Source of the DNA: Candidatus Tumulicola sp.
GTDB lineage: Bacteria > Vulcanimicrobiota > Vulcanimicrobiia > Eremiobacterales > Eremiobacteraceae
Assembly: GCA_035601835.1 (NCBI GenBank)
Contig: DATNNM010000018.1
Span: 1-64,000 of the forward strand
Length of the DNA stretch: 64,000 nt
Direction of reading: 5' to 3'
Below, one piece after another: positions 35,149 to 45,193 of this stretch (position 1 is the stretch's first letter; every line of letters begins with the position of its first letter). The position numbers and the translations under genes are program-made. The notes under the pieces were generated by a model that saw only the letters and a program-made list of their open reading frames with translations, did not search any database and was not told the origin of the DNA.

Positions 35149-35997
35149 TTACGCGCGCCCGGCGAAGAAGAGCACGGCGTAGGCGACGACGCCGGCCACG
35201 AAATACGAGTCGAAGCGATCGAGCACGCCGCCGTGACCGGCGATCAATTGGCCTGAGTCCTTCACTTGGGCGTTGCGTTTGAGAGCGGATTCCGCGAGGT
35301 CGCCCATTTGCGCGGCTATCGAAACGCTGGCGGAGAATATCAGGCCGAGCCACCACGGCACCCCGAGGCGCGGCACGAACCCAAGCGCCGTGCCGGCGAT
35401 GGTCGCCACGATGAACGCCCCGACGGCGCCCTCCCACGTCTTGCCGGGAGAGAACTTGGGCGCAAGCGGCGTGCGCCCGAAGCGCAAGCCGACGAGCATC
35501 CCGACCACGTCGGTCAACGCGACGATGATGATGAACCACAGCGTGAACGCGCCGCCGTTGTGCGCCTGGCGCAGCGCCACCAGATACGCCGGCAGCTTGC
35601 CCAAGTACAGCGCGGCCATCATCGTCATGCCCCAGCGCACGGTGAAGCGGTCCACGCCCGCCGCGAACGCCGCCATCATGGCGCCCAGCACGATGATGGC
35701 GATCAGACCCGATTCGAAGCGATCGATGAGATGGAAGTACGAAAGCACGATGTAGAGGAAGATCGCGGGAATGACCACCGACAGCGATGCCGCCGCGCCC
35801 GCGCGCTGCGTGAGGCGCGCGAATTCGAACGCGCTCAGGAGCGCGATTGACAAGACCAGCAGTCCGTAGAGCGGCGCCGCGAAGACCGTGCCGATGGAGA
35901 AGGCCGCCAGCAGCAGGCCTATGACGATGCGTTTGATGGATAGCTCCTGGCGCACGCGCTGTTCGACCCCGGCTTGCATGGCCTGCGTCGCGCTCAT
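35149..35997 (-). CDS. cdsA: Phosphatidate cytidylyltransferase
   Basis: A 282-residue integral membrane enzyme that makes CDP-diacylglycerol from phosphatidate and CTP. The CDS signature is complete near the C-terminus: SALKRNAQVKDSGQL followed by GHGGVLDRFDS. About eight membrane helices precede it. The ATG overlaps the stop of the 78-residue gene (ATGA). It supplies the phospholipid precursor and sits in the conserved frr-cdsA-dxr neighbourhood. Confidence 0.96.
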   Translation of the reverse strand: MSATQAMQAGVEQRVRQELSIKRIVIGLLLAAFSIGTVFAAPLYGLLVLSIALLSAFEFARLTQRAGAAASLSVVIPAIFLYIVLSYFHLIDRFESGLIAIIVLGAMMAAFAAGVDRFTVRWGMTMMAALYLGKLPAYLVALRQAHNGGAFTLWFIIIVALTDVVGMLVGLRFGRTPLAPKFSPGKTWEGAVGAFIVATIAGTALGFVPRLGVPWWLGLIFSASVSIAAQMGDLAESALKRNAQVKDSGQLIAGHGGVLDRFDSYFVAGVVAYAVLFFAGRA

Positions 35998-36226
35998 CGT
36001 CCCTTCGATCCTGTCCGGCGCAGCTGGAAGCGTTCGTAGGTCACCTCAAGCGCTATCGCGTCGGCCTGCTCCGCTACGCGCACCACGCGCAGTGCACCGG
36101 CGCCCGCGGATGCGTACGGCGGCGTGAGCACCCGCACGCGCACGGTGCGCTCGCGGAGGCGCGGCAGCGCGTCCGTCATGGGGACGAGGAGCAGATCGAC
36201 ATGAGGCGGTGCTGCGAGCGTGGCGC

Positions 36227-36230
<4 letters not shown>
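35994..36230 (-). CDS. 78-residue protein of unknown function in the uppS position
   Basis: A short gene exactly coupled to both neighbours: the GTG start overlaps the frr stop (GTGA) and the stop overlaps the cdsA ATG (ATGA). The product begins MSATLAAPPHVDLLLVPMTD and ends YERFQLRRTGSKGR. Alternating hydrophobic residues (VRVRVLTPPYA, ALRVVRVAEQADAIALEV) suggest beta strands. No signal peptide or membrane helix is seen and no family is recognised. It occupies the place normally held by uppS (undecaprenyl diphosphate synthase) but is far too short and lacks its motifs. Confidence 0.75.
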
Positions 36231-37523
<1,293 letters not shown>

Positions 37524-38081
37524 CTACGACTCGCCGATATCGAAACGCGCGAAGCGCCGCACTTTGATGTTCTCGCCCACGACGCCGATGACCGAGTTGA
37601 CGAGCTCGGCGATCGTCTTGCTCTCATCGCGCACGTAGGCTTGGTCGAGCAGCACGGATTCCTCATAGAATTTTTCCAGTTTGCCGTTCAATTCCGACGC
37701 TTTGCTGACGCGCACGGCCTCCGGAACTTCTTCGCGGCTGACGTAGGCCGGCCGAGACGCGCAGATATGCAACGCTAGATCGTGCGCGAGTTTTTGGAAC
37801 TGCTCGTTCTTCGCGACGAAATCCGTCTCGCACGCCAGCTCGACGAGGACCCCCATCTTGCCGCCCTGGTGGATGTAGTGGCCGATGTAGCCTTCTCGAA
37901 CTTCCCGGTCGCCCTTTTTCGCAGCGATCTGTTGGCCGCGCTCGGCGACGAGCTGTCTCGCCCGCTCGAGGTCACCGTTGCTCTCGGCAAGCGCCCGCCG
38001 GCAGTCCATGACCGGCGCGTTCGTCGCTTCGCGCAAAGCCTTCACTTCGGCCGCGCTCGGGTGGTAAGAAGTATTCGCCAT
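37524..38081 (-). CDS. tsf: Elongation factor Ts
   Basis: A 185-residue nucleotide-exchange factor for EF-Tu. ALREATNAPVMDCRRALAES is the N-terminal signature, and ETDFVAKNEQFQKLAHDLALHI the core signature. It is the short form common outside Proteobacteria. I chose the ATG at 38081 (MANTSYHPS); the frame is open upstream only through repeat sequence. It lies between rpsB and pyrH. Confidence 0.97.
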   Translation of the reverse strand: MANTSYHPSAAEVKALREATNAPVMDCRRALAESNGDLERARQLVAERGQQIAAKKGDREVREGYIGHYIHQGGKMGVLVELACETDFVAKNEQFQKLAHDLALHICASRPAYVSREEVPEAVRVSKASELNGKLEKFYEESVLLDQAYVRDESKTIAELVNSVIGVVGENIKVRRFARFDIGES

Positions 38082-38107
38082 GTTCGCTTGTCCCGTTTTC
38101 CTCATAT

Positions 38108-38167
38108 GTAGCCACGGACCCTGTGGAACAGGACCCTTTAGTGTAGCCACGGACTTTTAAGTCCGTG
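38108..38167. repeat. Family C repeat pair between rpsB and tsf
   Basis: Two GTAGCCACGGAC units lie in tandem. The second forms a perfect 20-base palindrome CACGGACTTTTAAGTCCGTG (38148-38167) just after the rpsB stop. The first is imperfect. It would form a stable hairpin in the rpsB-tsf message. This could adjust relative expression, as is common between these two genes. Confidence 0.75.
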
Positions 38168-38169
38168 TG

Positions 38170-38988
38170 TTAAGTCGCGCTCGCCGGCGCTTCAGGTGCG
38201 GCCGCCGTCGCCGCTTCCGCCACCACGGGCTCGCTCGCTTCGGGCGCGGGCGACGCCGCCGCCGCCGGCGGTGCGCTGCCTTCCATATACTGTGCGGACT
38301 CCGCCTCGGTCTTGCCCTCGACGATCGCGTCCGCGATCTTGCCCGTCATCAGTTTGACCGCGCGGATCGCGTCGTCGTTGCCCGGTATGGCGTAGTCGAT
38401 CTCATCCGGATCGCAGTTGGTGTCGATCACGGCGATGATCGGGATCTTCAGCTTGCGCGCTTCCAAGACCGCGATGCGTTCCTTGCGCGGATCCACGATG
38501 AAGAGCGCGTCAGGAAGTTTGGGCATGTCCTTGATGCCCGCCAAAAAGCGGTCGAGTTTGCGCAGCTCGTCTTCGAGCCGGCCGACTTCTTTTTTGGTCA
38601 GCACTTCGAAGACGCCGGAGTCGCGCTGCCGCTCGAGTTCGCGCAGGCGCGCGACGCGCTTTTGGATCGTTTGGAAATTCGTGAGCGTGCCGCCGAGCCA
38701 GCGCTGGTTCACGTAGAACATGCCGCAGCGGTCGGCCTCTTCTTTCACCGCCTCTTGGGCCTGCTTTTTCGTGCCGACGAACAAGAACGTCTTGCCCTGA
38801 CGCGCCATCTCTTTGACGGCGCCGTACACTTCGCGCAGCTTGAGAACGGTCTTTTGAAGATCGATGATATAGATGCCGTTGCGCTCCTGGAAGATGAACC
38901 TCGCCATCTTCGGGTTCCAACGGCGCGTCTGATGCCCGAAGTGGACGCCCGCTTCGAGCAGTTGCTTCATGGAGATGATGGAAGACAC
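38170..38988 (-). CDS. rpsB: 30S ribosomal protein S2
   Basis: A 272-residue S2 protein. [36 protein letters not shown] and [13 protein letters not shown] are diagnostic, and [19 protein letters not shown] follows. The C-terminus carries an Ala/Pro/Glu-rich tail of about 40 residues after the conserved core. The GTG at 38988 is preceded by AAAGAGG at good spacing. A promoter at 39134-39163 and a structured leader lie upstream. It opens the translation gene cluster. Confidence 0.97.
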   Translation of the reverse strand: MSSIISMKQLLEAGVHFGHQTRRWNPKMARFIFQERNGIYIIDLQKTVLKLREVYGAVKEMARQGKTFLFVGTKKQAQEAVKEEADRCGMFYVNQRWLGGTLTNFQTIQKRVARLRELERQRDSGVFEVLTKKEVGRLEDELRKLDRFLAGIKDMPKLPDALFIVDPRKERIAVLEARKLKIPIIAVIDTNCDPDEIDYAIPGNDDAIRAVKLMTGKIADAIVEGKTEAESAQYMEGSAPPAAAASPAPEASEPVVAEAATAAAPEAPASAT

Positions 38989-39075
38989 GGTGAAGAAGCC
39001 TCTTTCTAGACGGTGACCGCGGGTCATCCGTCACAACAGCCGCATGGGAGCGGCCGTTCACTAGGGCCAAGCTAA

Positions 39076-39100
39076 TGTAGCGTTCCGAGCGAAGCTCGGA
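39076..39100 (+). repeat. REP-like repeat, family D, in the rpsB leader
   Basis: GTAG head followed by CGTTCCGAGCGAAGCTCGGA. It lies in the predicted 5' untranslated region of rpsB, downstream of the promoter. An identical unit is at 54317. In the transcript it forms an 8-base-pair stem. Confidence 0.85.
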
Positions 39101-39133
39101 GGGTGCTTTTAGGCCCTAAATTTGCACCGCGTA

Positions 39134-39163
39134 AGTATACCACACGCCCGCGCGCTGCCGCAA
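39134..39163 (-). promoter_or_regulatory. Predicted rpsB operon promoter
   Basis: On the minus strand, TTGCGG (39158-39163) and TATACT (39134-39139) are separated by 18 bases. TGG just before the -10 makes an extended -10 element. The expected start site is near 39127, leaving a leader of about 140 bases before the rpsB GTG. This is the clearest sigma-70-type promoter in the window and fits a strongly expressed ribosomal operon. Confidence 0.7.
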
Positions 39164-39173
39164 CCCTCGTTCC

Positions 39174-41591
39174 CTAAGGGCTTGCGAAGTACTGGACCTC
39201 CAACTTGAAGTCGGAGAGGTAGGAACGGCAGCTACCGTTGTGGTTCTTGGGACTTTCGTCCTCGCTGCGTATCACGAAGCCGAAGTTGTTGCCGTACGAC
39301 TGCCAGTCTCTGAGCGCCTTCGTGACGTCGACGGCGAAGTGGTCGCCGGTCATCGTCATGGGCAAATACTCGAATAGGTCGCCCGGCGGTGTGTACGAAT
39401 TGTGATCCTTGCCCGTCCAGTCCTCACTGGCGGTGAGAAGCTGCGACGCGCACGTTGGCGGATCGCCGGCGGCGCTGTACGTCAAGGTAGCTTTGTCCAC
39501 ATACTTTCCTTTGAAGGCATCGAGATTGAACAGCAGCGCCGCGCGCGACACACCGAAGCTATACTCCCAACATGGAAATGGTTCGGTGCCCGCATCCCAG
39601 CGGTGCGAGTTGCCGACCTGTACCGGCAAATCCACCGCGGGTGGTACCACAGCGACCCCACTGCCGCTGCCCGATTTGTCCAGCGTGGCAAACGGGGCAC
39701 CGGTGCAATACCAGTCGTTTGCTTCGTGGTAGATGCTGCGCGAATAGCTCTGCGCTCGCACGAGCGGTGACGTCGTCGTGACCACGGCTGGGCCGCCGGC
39801 GGGAGGCAGGCAGAACTCGTTGCTGTTGGCGGATTCTAGCGAGCGGTAGTATGCCCGCACGACATAGCAGTCCCCGGCTGCGAACGTAAACGCGCGCGCT
39901 TTTTGATCTTGGTCGTCAATCGTCGCCACTTTGACCAAACCTGATGAACCGCTTGACTTGAACGCGTGATAACCGTCAATGCGCTTGTAACAGCTCTTGC
40001 CCTCGGGGCAGAATATCTCCGCCGGCCATTCCCACACCAGCACGACTTTGCTAGGATCCTTGATCGCTCCGGGGCAGAACAGACTGCCGAACACCGAGGA
40101 GTGTTTGCCGCATTCGGTCGGATCAACCGTTTTGCGCAGACTGCCCGGCGTGCCGATGTAATCGACCAAGCCTGATGGTCCGGGGGTCGCGGTCGGTGGC
40201 GCCCCGCCACAGCTGACGGTGAAGTCGACCTTGTTGCCGTAGACGTCGGGCTGGGTGGGCGTGATATTGTGCACCCAGATCTGATCGAAGGTCAACACGC
40301 TCGCCGACGCGCCCACGGAGATGCTGTCGCTCACCGCGAGACTGCCGGTTGCGGGCATCGTGAACGAACCTTTGTCCACGATCGTTTGCACGCCGTTGAC
40401 AAAGCGATTGAAACTCAGCGTGAATTTCGTACCGGCTGTGCCCAACACCGTGCCATTGAACGACATGGTCGCCGGACACGGCCCGGCATACGAGGTGGAC
40501 GAGCTGGAAAGCGTCGCGCCAAGAATGCCCGTGCCGGGACCCATCACGTGCAGGACCGGCGGCGGCGTCGAGAGCACGTGTGCGCGCGCGTACTTCTTGA
40601 TGTCTCGGATGGTCGGATAGAGCATGGCGTTGCTGCGCACGATCACGCGCTTGGGATGACAGAAGTCCGCCGGAATGGTGAGGCTTGCCGGCTCAAAAGC
40701 GTTGTTGGCGAAATTCGATTCATCGACCGTGCGGTTCTTGTTCACGACGATCCGGAACTGGCGCGTGCCCGCGACGGCATCCAAGTTCTTGCCGGTGTAG
40801 AAAATCGGAAAACTCACTGGGACGGAGCGTCCGCCGTCCAGCGACGGCAAGCCCATGGATCCGATGTAGTTGGCGTCAACCGAGTCCCGCGCGATGATGA
40901 AGTCGTTGCGGCGATCGGTGGCGCGATAGGACCCGCCGCCGTTCGCGATGATCGCATACGCCCTCGCGATGGGCAGACCGCGGCGACAATACGGCTCGAG
41001 ACGCACGCCGGCTCGGAGGATGGAAAAGTCCGGCTTGGTCGTCGTGACGGGGCGCACGGTGGCAGGCGGCGGTGTGTTCACCGGCTGGCTGCCGCGGCAC
41101 AGATTGGCGGGGATCAAAACGCTGATCGGCCCGAAACCGTTGTTGGCATAGTCCGATTCGGCGATCGCATGTTGTTCGTTCACGGCCACGAAGAGTTGAC
41201 GACCGCCCGCGAATTGGCTCGGATTCCCCTGAGCATAAATCGCAACCGTGACGTTCGCAGAACCCCCTGGGCCGATTTGAGGCAGCGTGGCGCTGCCGGA
41301 GAGGGGCCCGTTGGGCTCGCGGACGATCACGCCGCCGTCGAGCACGTTGCTGCCGGCCGAACCCGCGTTGCCGATCGTCACGCTCACGACGATCAACGCT
41401 CCGCCCTGTTGGCACGGTTGGCCGACCTGAGCATGCGCTTCTCGCACCATGAGGTCAGGCAGGTTCTGCCCTTGCTGCAAGTTGTCTTGAGGGTTGGCCG
41501 AGGCCGGGCCGTTCACACCCGACGAAAGCATGGCACAAATGCAGAAGGCGACGGCGCTGCCCAGCGCAAAGCGAAAAGCGGCCACACGCAT
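39174..41591 (-). CDS. Large secreted protein: two CARDB-like domains, novel module, FN3-like and DNRLRE-like domains
   Basis: An 805-residue exported protein with an N-terminal signal peptide. Two CARDB-like adhesion domains (about 43-165 and 187-311) end in the parallel motifs ESDYANNGF and ESNFANNAF. A cysteine-flanked module follows (358-471: GPCPAT ... SFNRFVNGVQ ... FDQIWVHNI ... FTVSC), then an FN3-like region (about 500-597) and a C-terminal DNRLRE-like domain (about 625-805, VDVTKALRDWQSYGNNFGFVIR). The module and the C-terminal domain recur in the protein at 56132. The ATG at 41591 has GAGGAG 7 bases upstream. Probably a cell-surface or matrix binding protein. Confidence 0.82.
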   Translation of the reverse strand: MRVAAFRFALGSAVAFCICAMLSSGVNGPASANPQDNLQQGQNLPDLMVREAHAQVGQPCQQGGALIVVSVTIGNAGSAGSNVLDGGVIVREPNGPLSGSATLPQIGPGGSANVTVAIYAQGNPSQFAGGRQLFVAVNEQHAIAESDYANNGFGPISVLIPANLCRGSQPVNTPPPATVRPVTTTKPDFSILRAGVRLEPYCRRGLPIARAYAIIANGGGSYRATDRRNDFIIARDSVDANYIGSMGLPSLDGGRSVPVSFPIFYTGKNLDAVAGTRQFRIVVNKNRTVDESNFANNAFEPASLTIPADFCHPKRVIVRSNAMLYPTIRDIKKYARAHVLSTPPPVLHVMGPGTGILGATLSSSSTSYAGPCPATMSFNGTVLGTAGTKFTLSFNRFVNGVQTIVDKGSFTMPATGSLAVSDSISVGASASVLTFDQIWVHNITPTQPDVYGNKVDFTVSCGGAPPTATPGPSGLVDYIGTPGSLRKTVDPTECGKHSSVFGSLFCPGAIKDPSKVVLVWEWPAEIFCPEGKSCYKRIDGYHAFKSSGSSGLVKVATIDDQDQKARAFTFAAGDCYVVRAYYRSLESANSNEFCLPPAGGPAVVTTTSPLVRAQSYSRSIYHEANDWYCTGAPFATLDKSGSGSGVAVVPPAVDLPVQVGNSHRWDAGTEPFPCWEYSFGVSRAALLFNLDAFKGKYVDKATLTYSAAGDPPTCASQLLTASEDWTGKDHNSYTPPGDLFEYLPMTMTGDHFAVDVTKALRDWQSYGNNFGFVIRSEDESPKNHNGSCRSYLSDFKLEVQYFASP

Positions 41592-41605
41592 AATGTTGCT
41601 CCTCA

Positions 41606-41625
41606 AGCACGGTCCCTACCGTGCT
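41606..41625. promoter_or_regulatory. Perfect palindrome ahead of the CARDB protein gene
   Basis: AGCACGGTCCCTACCGTGCT has 8-base arms and a 4-base loop. It lies a few bases upstream of the Shine-Dalgarno element of the gene starting at 41591. It could be an operator or a 5' hairpin controlling translation. No second copy was seen. Confidence 0.45.
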
Positions 41626-41670
41626 GATGCTCTAACGCAACGAGGTTCTGTTTTGTTGCCGGGTACGCAC

Positions 41671-41775
41671 CTGATAACGGGAATTCACGCTCTGCTCTAT
41701 ACGAAAGATGCGAAGCGCGTCCGCACATTCTTTCGCGACGTGCTCGGATTCCCCCATGTCGACGCCGGGCGTGGA
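41671..41775 (+). pseudogene. Remnant of a VOC/glyoxalase-family gene
   Basis: The frame reads LITGIHALLYTKDAKRVRTF then FRDVLGFPHVDAGRG, the first 35 residues of a vicinal-oxygen-chelate (glyoxalase/bleomycin-resistance) domain, including the first beta strand and helix. After GRG the family similarity stops, and no ATG/GTG sits at the expected start. The downstream sequence belongs to the leader of the ATPase gene. It looks like a truncated relic of a small metalloenzyme gene. Confidence 0.55.
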
Positions 41776-41872
41776 TACCCTACCTCCGGAAAGGGCGGCC
41801 CGCTCACCTCGATCCGCTTGCCTGGCGGCGGCACTCTCGCCAGGGTCCATCGGAAACGCAATTGAACACCCG

Positions 41873-42793
41873 ATGATGCTGCGCGAGGCCTTCGGGCTGC
41901 GACGCGATCCCTTCATGGACACGGCCGATCCGGCGTTCTACTTCGAGACGATGGCGACGGCGAACGGCCGGCGCCGCCTTTATGAGTGCCTTGCCGGCGG
42001 CCGCGGTCTTGCGGCAGTGGTGGGACCGGTCGGCGCCGGCAAGACGTCGTTGTGCAACGCCGTCACCGCGCAACTGCTGGCTGATCCGGGCTTCCTCGTC
42101 GCGCTGATACTCGATCCGACGTTTGCCGACGAATCAGAGCTGCTGCAAGCGATCGCCTCGAGCTTCGGCTTCGACGCGCACGCCGGCGCTTCGCCGCGCC
42201 TTGCGCGCGAGCATCTGAAGCGCGATCTTTTCGAGGCGACCACCAGCATGCGCACGCGTCAGGGCGTCCTCATCATCGACGAGGCGCAATTGCTGCCCGA
42301 GCATCTGCTCGAAACGCTGCGCGCGCTGCTCAATTTCCAACTCGACGAGCGTAAGCTGCTCTCGATCGGACTCTCCGGACAGATGGAGCTTGCGGGCGCG
42401 ATCGCCCGGCGACCGAATTTGAGCGATCGGGTCGCGCTGTGGCTCGAGTTGCGTCCGCTCAGCGAGGCTGAAGCCGCGGGTCTCATCGATCATCGCTTGC
42501 GCTGCGCGGGTTACTCCGCGCCGCAATCGCCATTTGAATCAGCCGCCATCCATGCGGTGTGGCGAGCTTCGGGTGGACTGCCCCGACGGATCGGGTCGCG
42601 CGCGCGCGCCGCGATGGAAGTGGCGGCGGAGCGAGGCAGCCGTACGGTGACCGCGCGCGACGTCGAAGATGCCGAGCCGCGCATCGCGCCCGATCGCGCG
42701 CTTGACCCGAGTCCGGATACGCCGGCGATCGCGGCGCAGCAGGCGGGAGCCAAAGCCAAGAATTGGTGGACGTGGTGGCGCCGAGCATCGTAG
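41873..42793 (+). CDS. ExeA/GspA-like AAA ATPase
   Basis: A 306-residue P-loop ATPase. It begins MMLREAFGLRRDPFMDTADP, the typical FGLxxxPF start of ExeA/GspA-type proteins. Walker A GPVGAGKTS (51-59), Walker B GVLIIDEAQ (132-140), and a sensor-like region LLSIGLSGQMEL follow. ExeA helps place secretin rings through the cell wall; TniB transposition ATPases share the core. No transposase is near, so a secretion or envelope role is more likely. It is directly followed by a Pro-rich partner gene with no gap. Confidence 0.85.
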   Translation: MMLREAFGLRRDPFMDTADPAFYFETMATANGRRRLYECLAGGRGLAAVVGPVGAGKTSLCNAVTAQLLADPGFLVALILDPTFADESELLQAIASSFGFDAHAGASPRLAREHLKRDLFEATTSMRTRQGVLIIDEAQLLPEHLLETLRALLNFQLDERKLLSIGLSGQMELAGAIARRPNLSDRVALWLELRPLSEAEAAGLIDHRLRCAGYSAPQSPFESAAIHAVWRASGGLPRRIGSRARAAMEVAAERGSRTVTARDVEDAEPRIAPDRALDPSPDTPAIAAQQAGAKAKNWWTWWRRAS

Positions 42794-43573
42794 ATGGCTG
42801 ACGAATCCAAGAGCCTGCCTGCGGACATGCTGCTGCTGCAGGAACGGCGCCGCCGCCAAGCCGGTCAGGCGCAGGCTGTGCCGACCGTGCCAACCGTGCC
42901 GGCCGCCCCTGCCGCGCCGTCGCCACAACCGCCGCAGCACGAAGCGCCGCAGCACGAAGCGCCGCCGCGCGAAACATTCGAAGACAACGAAGAGGACCAA
43001 CTGCTCGACGTCTCCGACGTGGCGGACGAAGATTCCGTCGCGGAGTCAGAGACCGCTACGCCCGGCGCCGCGGCCGTCGCGCTGTTCCGTCCGCTCGATC
43101 AGGTCAGCGTGGCCTCTTTGCCGTGGGCCGGCGCCGTCGACCACGATTCGTTGCAGGCCGCGATCGTGTGCTGCCCCATCGGCCCGGTTCGGCGGGGAGC
43201 AGGCTTCTTTGAACGAACGTTGCCGGCGGTGGTGCCCCTCACGCTGGACGGCGTGCCGCACGGTGAGCCCGCCTTGTCGGTGAGCGTCGGGGCGGACGAA
43301 ATCGCGGCGCTCGAGCTTGCTTCACGCCGCGCCTCGCGCCAAGCCGGCTTGCGCTTGGTGCGCGCTGCGGCGCTGCCGAACTCGATCGTGGGAGCGGAAC
43401 GAGCCGCCGCGGGCGCGGCAGCACCTGCGCTTGCCGCCTATCGAGCCGCCGCGCTCGTGCAGGCGTGGCACGCGGCGTTGAGCGCATCGCCGTCCCCGGA
43501 ACTCGATCGCGAACGCGATGCTGCCGCGGTTCGCTTGCTTTCGACCCTGCGAGCCCTGCTGGGCGAAGCGTAG
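42794..43573 (+). CDS. Pro/Ala-rich protein of unknown function, coupled to ExeA-like ATPase
   Basis: A 259-residue protein whose ATG immediately follows the ATPase stop. Residues 1-30 are charged (LLLQERRRRQAGQ). About 28-58 are Pro-rich with a direct repeat QHEAPQHEAPP. An acidic patch (FEDNEEDQLLDVSDVADED) leads into a globular C-terminal half rich in Ala. No membrane helix or signal peptide is seen. In Aeromonas ExeA pairs with Pro-rich ExeB; the arrangement is similar, but no sequence match can be claimed. Function unknown. Confidence 0.7.
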   Translation: MADESKSLPADMLLLQERRRRQAGQAQAVPTVPTVPAAPAAPSPQPPQHEAPQHEAPPRETFEDNEEDQLLDVSDVADEDSVAESETATPGAAAVALFRPLDQVSVASLPWAGAVDHDSLQAAIVCCPIGPVRRGAGFFERTLPAVVPLTLDGVPHGEPALSVSVGADEIAALELASRRASRQAGLRLVRAAALPNSIVGAERAAAGAAAPALAAYRAAALVQAWHAALSASPSPELDRERDAAAVRLLSTLRALLGEA

Positions 43574-43589
43574 CTGCTAGGAGTCAAGC

Positions 43590-45185
43590 ATGAAGACGCC
43601 GATGGTCGTCGCCGATTTTCTCAACCGGGCGCGCCTGCTGTACGGAGATTCCGTCGGCGCGGTGTGCGGGGGGCAGCGCTACACGTACGGCCAGATCGGC
43701 GAGCGTGTGGACCGTTTTTCGGCGGCGCTGGCGGCCGGCGGGGTCCGCAAGGGAGACGTCGTCGCGTACGTCTCCTTCAACTGCCACCGCCTGCTCGAGG
43801 GCTATTACGCGGTGCCGCAAATCGGCGGGATCCTGCTGCCGATCAATATCCGGCTGACGCCGGCCGACATCGCGTACATCCTCAATGATTCGGGAGCCAG
43901 CACGGTGGTCGTCGATCGCGCGCTCGCAGGCTTGATCGCACCGATCGCTTCGCAACTGCCGAACGTGAAGCGCTGCGTGCTGATGGGCGGCGATCCGAAA
44001 GCCGAAGCGCCGCTGCCGGGCGACGACTACGAGGGGCTGATCGGGTCCGCCAAAGAGGCGCCGACGCCGGTCGACATCGATGAGGACGACGTCGCCGAGC
44101 TCTTCTACACGAGCGGCACGACCGCCCGGCCGAAAGGCGTCATGCTGACGCACCGCAACCTCTATCTCCACAGCTTGGTGACGGCGCTGATCAACCAGTC
44201 AAACGACGCAGACGTGGTATTGCACTCGATTCCCCTTTTCCACGTCAACGGCTGGGGCACACCGCATTCCCTGACGATGCTCGGCGGGCGCCACGTCATG
44301 GTGCCGCGATTTGATCCGGAACTCGTGCTCGAGACGATCGAGCGCGAACGCTGCACGGCGGCGTTCTTCGTGCCGACGATGGCCATAGGGCTCATGGCCG
44401 CTCCTTCATGGCCCACTCGCGACTTGACCTCATTGCGCGTCTTGATGCTCGGCGGCGCTGCGACGCCTCCGAGCCTTATGCGCGCGCTCGACCAGCGTCT
44501 GCCCGGCTGCACGCTCCGTTGCGGCTACGGTCTTTCGGAGACCACGCCCGTCATGTCGATCGCGTGCCTCAAATCAGGGCGGCAGCTCGACGTCGAGCAG
44601 TCGCTCGCGGTGCGTACCACCGCCGGCATGCCGCTCCCCAGCGTAGAGGTGGCGATCCTCGACGACGAAGGCAAGCCGCTACCGCACGACGGCACGTCGG
44701 TCGGCGAGATCTGCACGCGCGGCAACACCGTATTCAAAGGATACTGGAGGCAGCCCGAAGAGACCGCCAAGTTCATCGTGGACGGCTGGTTCCACACCGG
44801 CGACATGGGATACATGGACTCTGAGGGGTATATCTCCATCGTCGACCGCAAGAAAGACATCATCATCACCGGCGGCGAGAACGTCGCGTCGATCGAGATC
44901 GAAAAGGCGATCTACGAGCACCCGGCCGTGCTCGAGTGCGCGGTGATCGGCGTGCCCGACGAACGTTGGGGCGAAATACCGGCCGCGATCATCGTGCTCA
45001 AACCCGGCCAAGCGCTCGACGAGGCGGGCGTCATCGAACATTGCCGGACGCGCCTTGCGGGATTCAAGATGCCCAAGGCCGTGCGTTTCGTCGACGCGCT
45101 GCCGAAGGGCGGTACGGGCAAGATCCTCAAGCGCGAGTTGCGGGCCGGGTTCGTGAAAGAACCTTCCGCCGCTCCGGCCAGCTGA
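43590..45185 (+). CDS. Long-chain acyl-CoA synthetase-like enzyme
   Basis: A 531-residue ANL-superfamily adenylate-forming ligase. The P-loop LFYTSGTTARPKGVML, CGYGLSETTPVMS, GDMGYMDSEGYISIVDRKKD and the C-terminal catalytic lysine in PKGGTGKILKREL are all present. It should activate a fatty or other carboxylic acid as acyl-CoA via acyl-AMP. TAGGAG lies upstream of the ATG. It may feed the acyl-CoA dehydrogenase/HBD/crotonase genes further along the window. Chain-length preference is not readable. Confidence 0.9.
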   Translation: MKTPMVVADFLNRARLLYGDSVGAVCGGQRYTYGQIGERVDRFSAALAAGGVRKGDVVAYVSFNCHRLLEGYYAVPQIGGILLPINIRLTPADIAYILNDSGASTVVVDRALAGLIAPIASQLPNVKRCVLMGGDPKAEAPLPGDDYEGLIGSAKEAPTPVDIDEDDVAELFYTSGTTARPKGVMLTHRNLYLHSLVTALINQSNDADVVLHSIPLFHVNGWGTPHSLTMLGGRHVMVPRFDPELVLETIERERCTAAFFVPTMAIGLMAAPSWPTRDLTSLRVLMLGGAATPPSLMRALDQRLPGCTLRCGYGLSETTPVMSIACLKSGRQLDVEQSLAVRTTAGMPLPSVEVAILDDEGKPLPHDGTSVGEICTRGNTVFKGYWRQPEETAKFIVDGWFHTGDMGYMDSEGYISIVDRKKDIIITGGENVASIEIEKAIYEHPAVLECAVIGVPDERWGEIPAAIIVLKPGQALDEAGVIEHCRTRLAGFKMPKAVRFVDALPKGGTGKILKRELRAGFVKEPSAAPAS

Positions 45186-45193
45186 CGAAGCCG

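Noticed and set aside
41494-41670. Upstream extension of the VOC fragment
   Set aside because: It overlaps the start of the CARDB gene on the other strand and the first 60 codons show no VOC similarity, so only the matching part is called.
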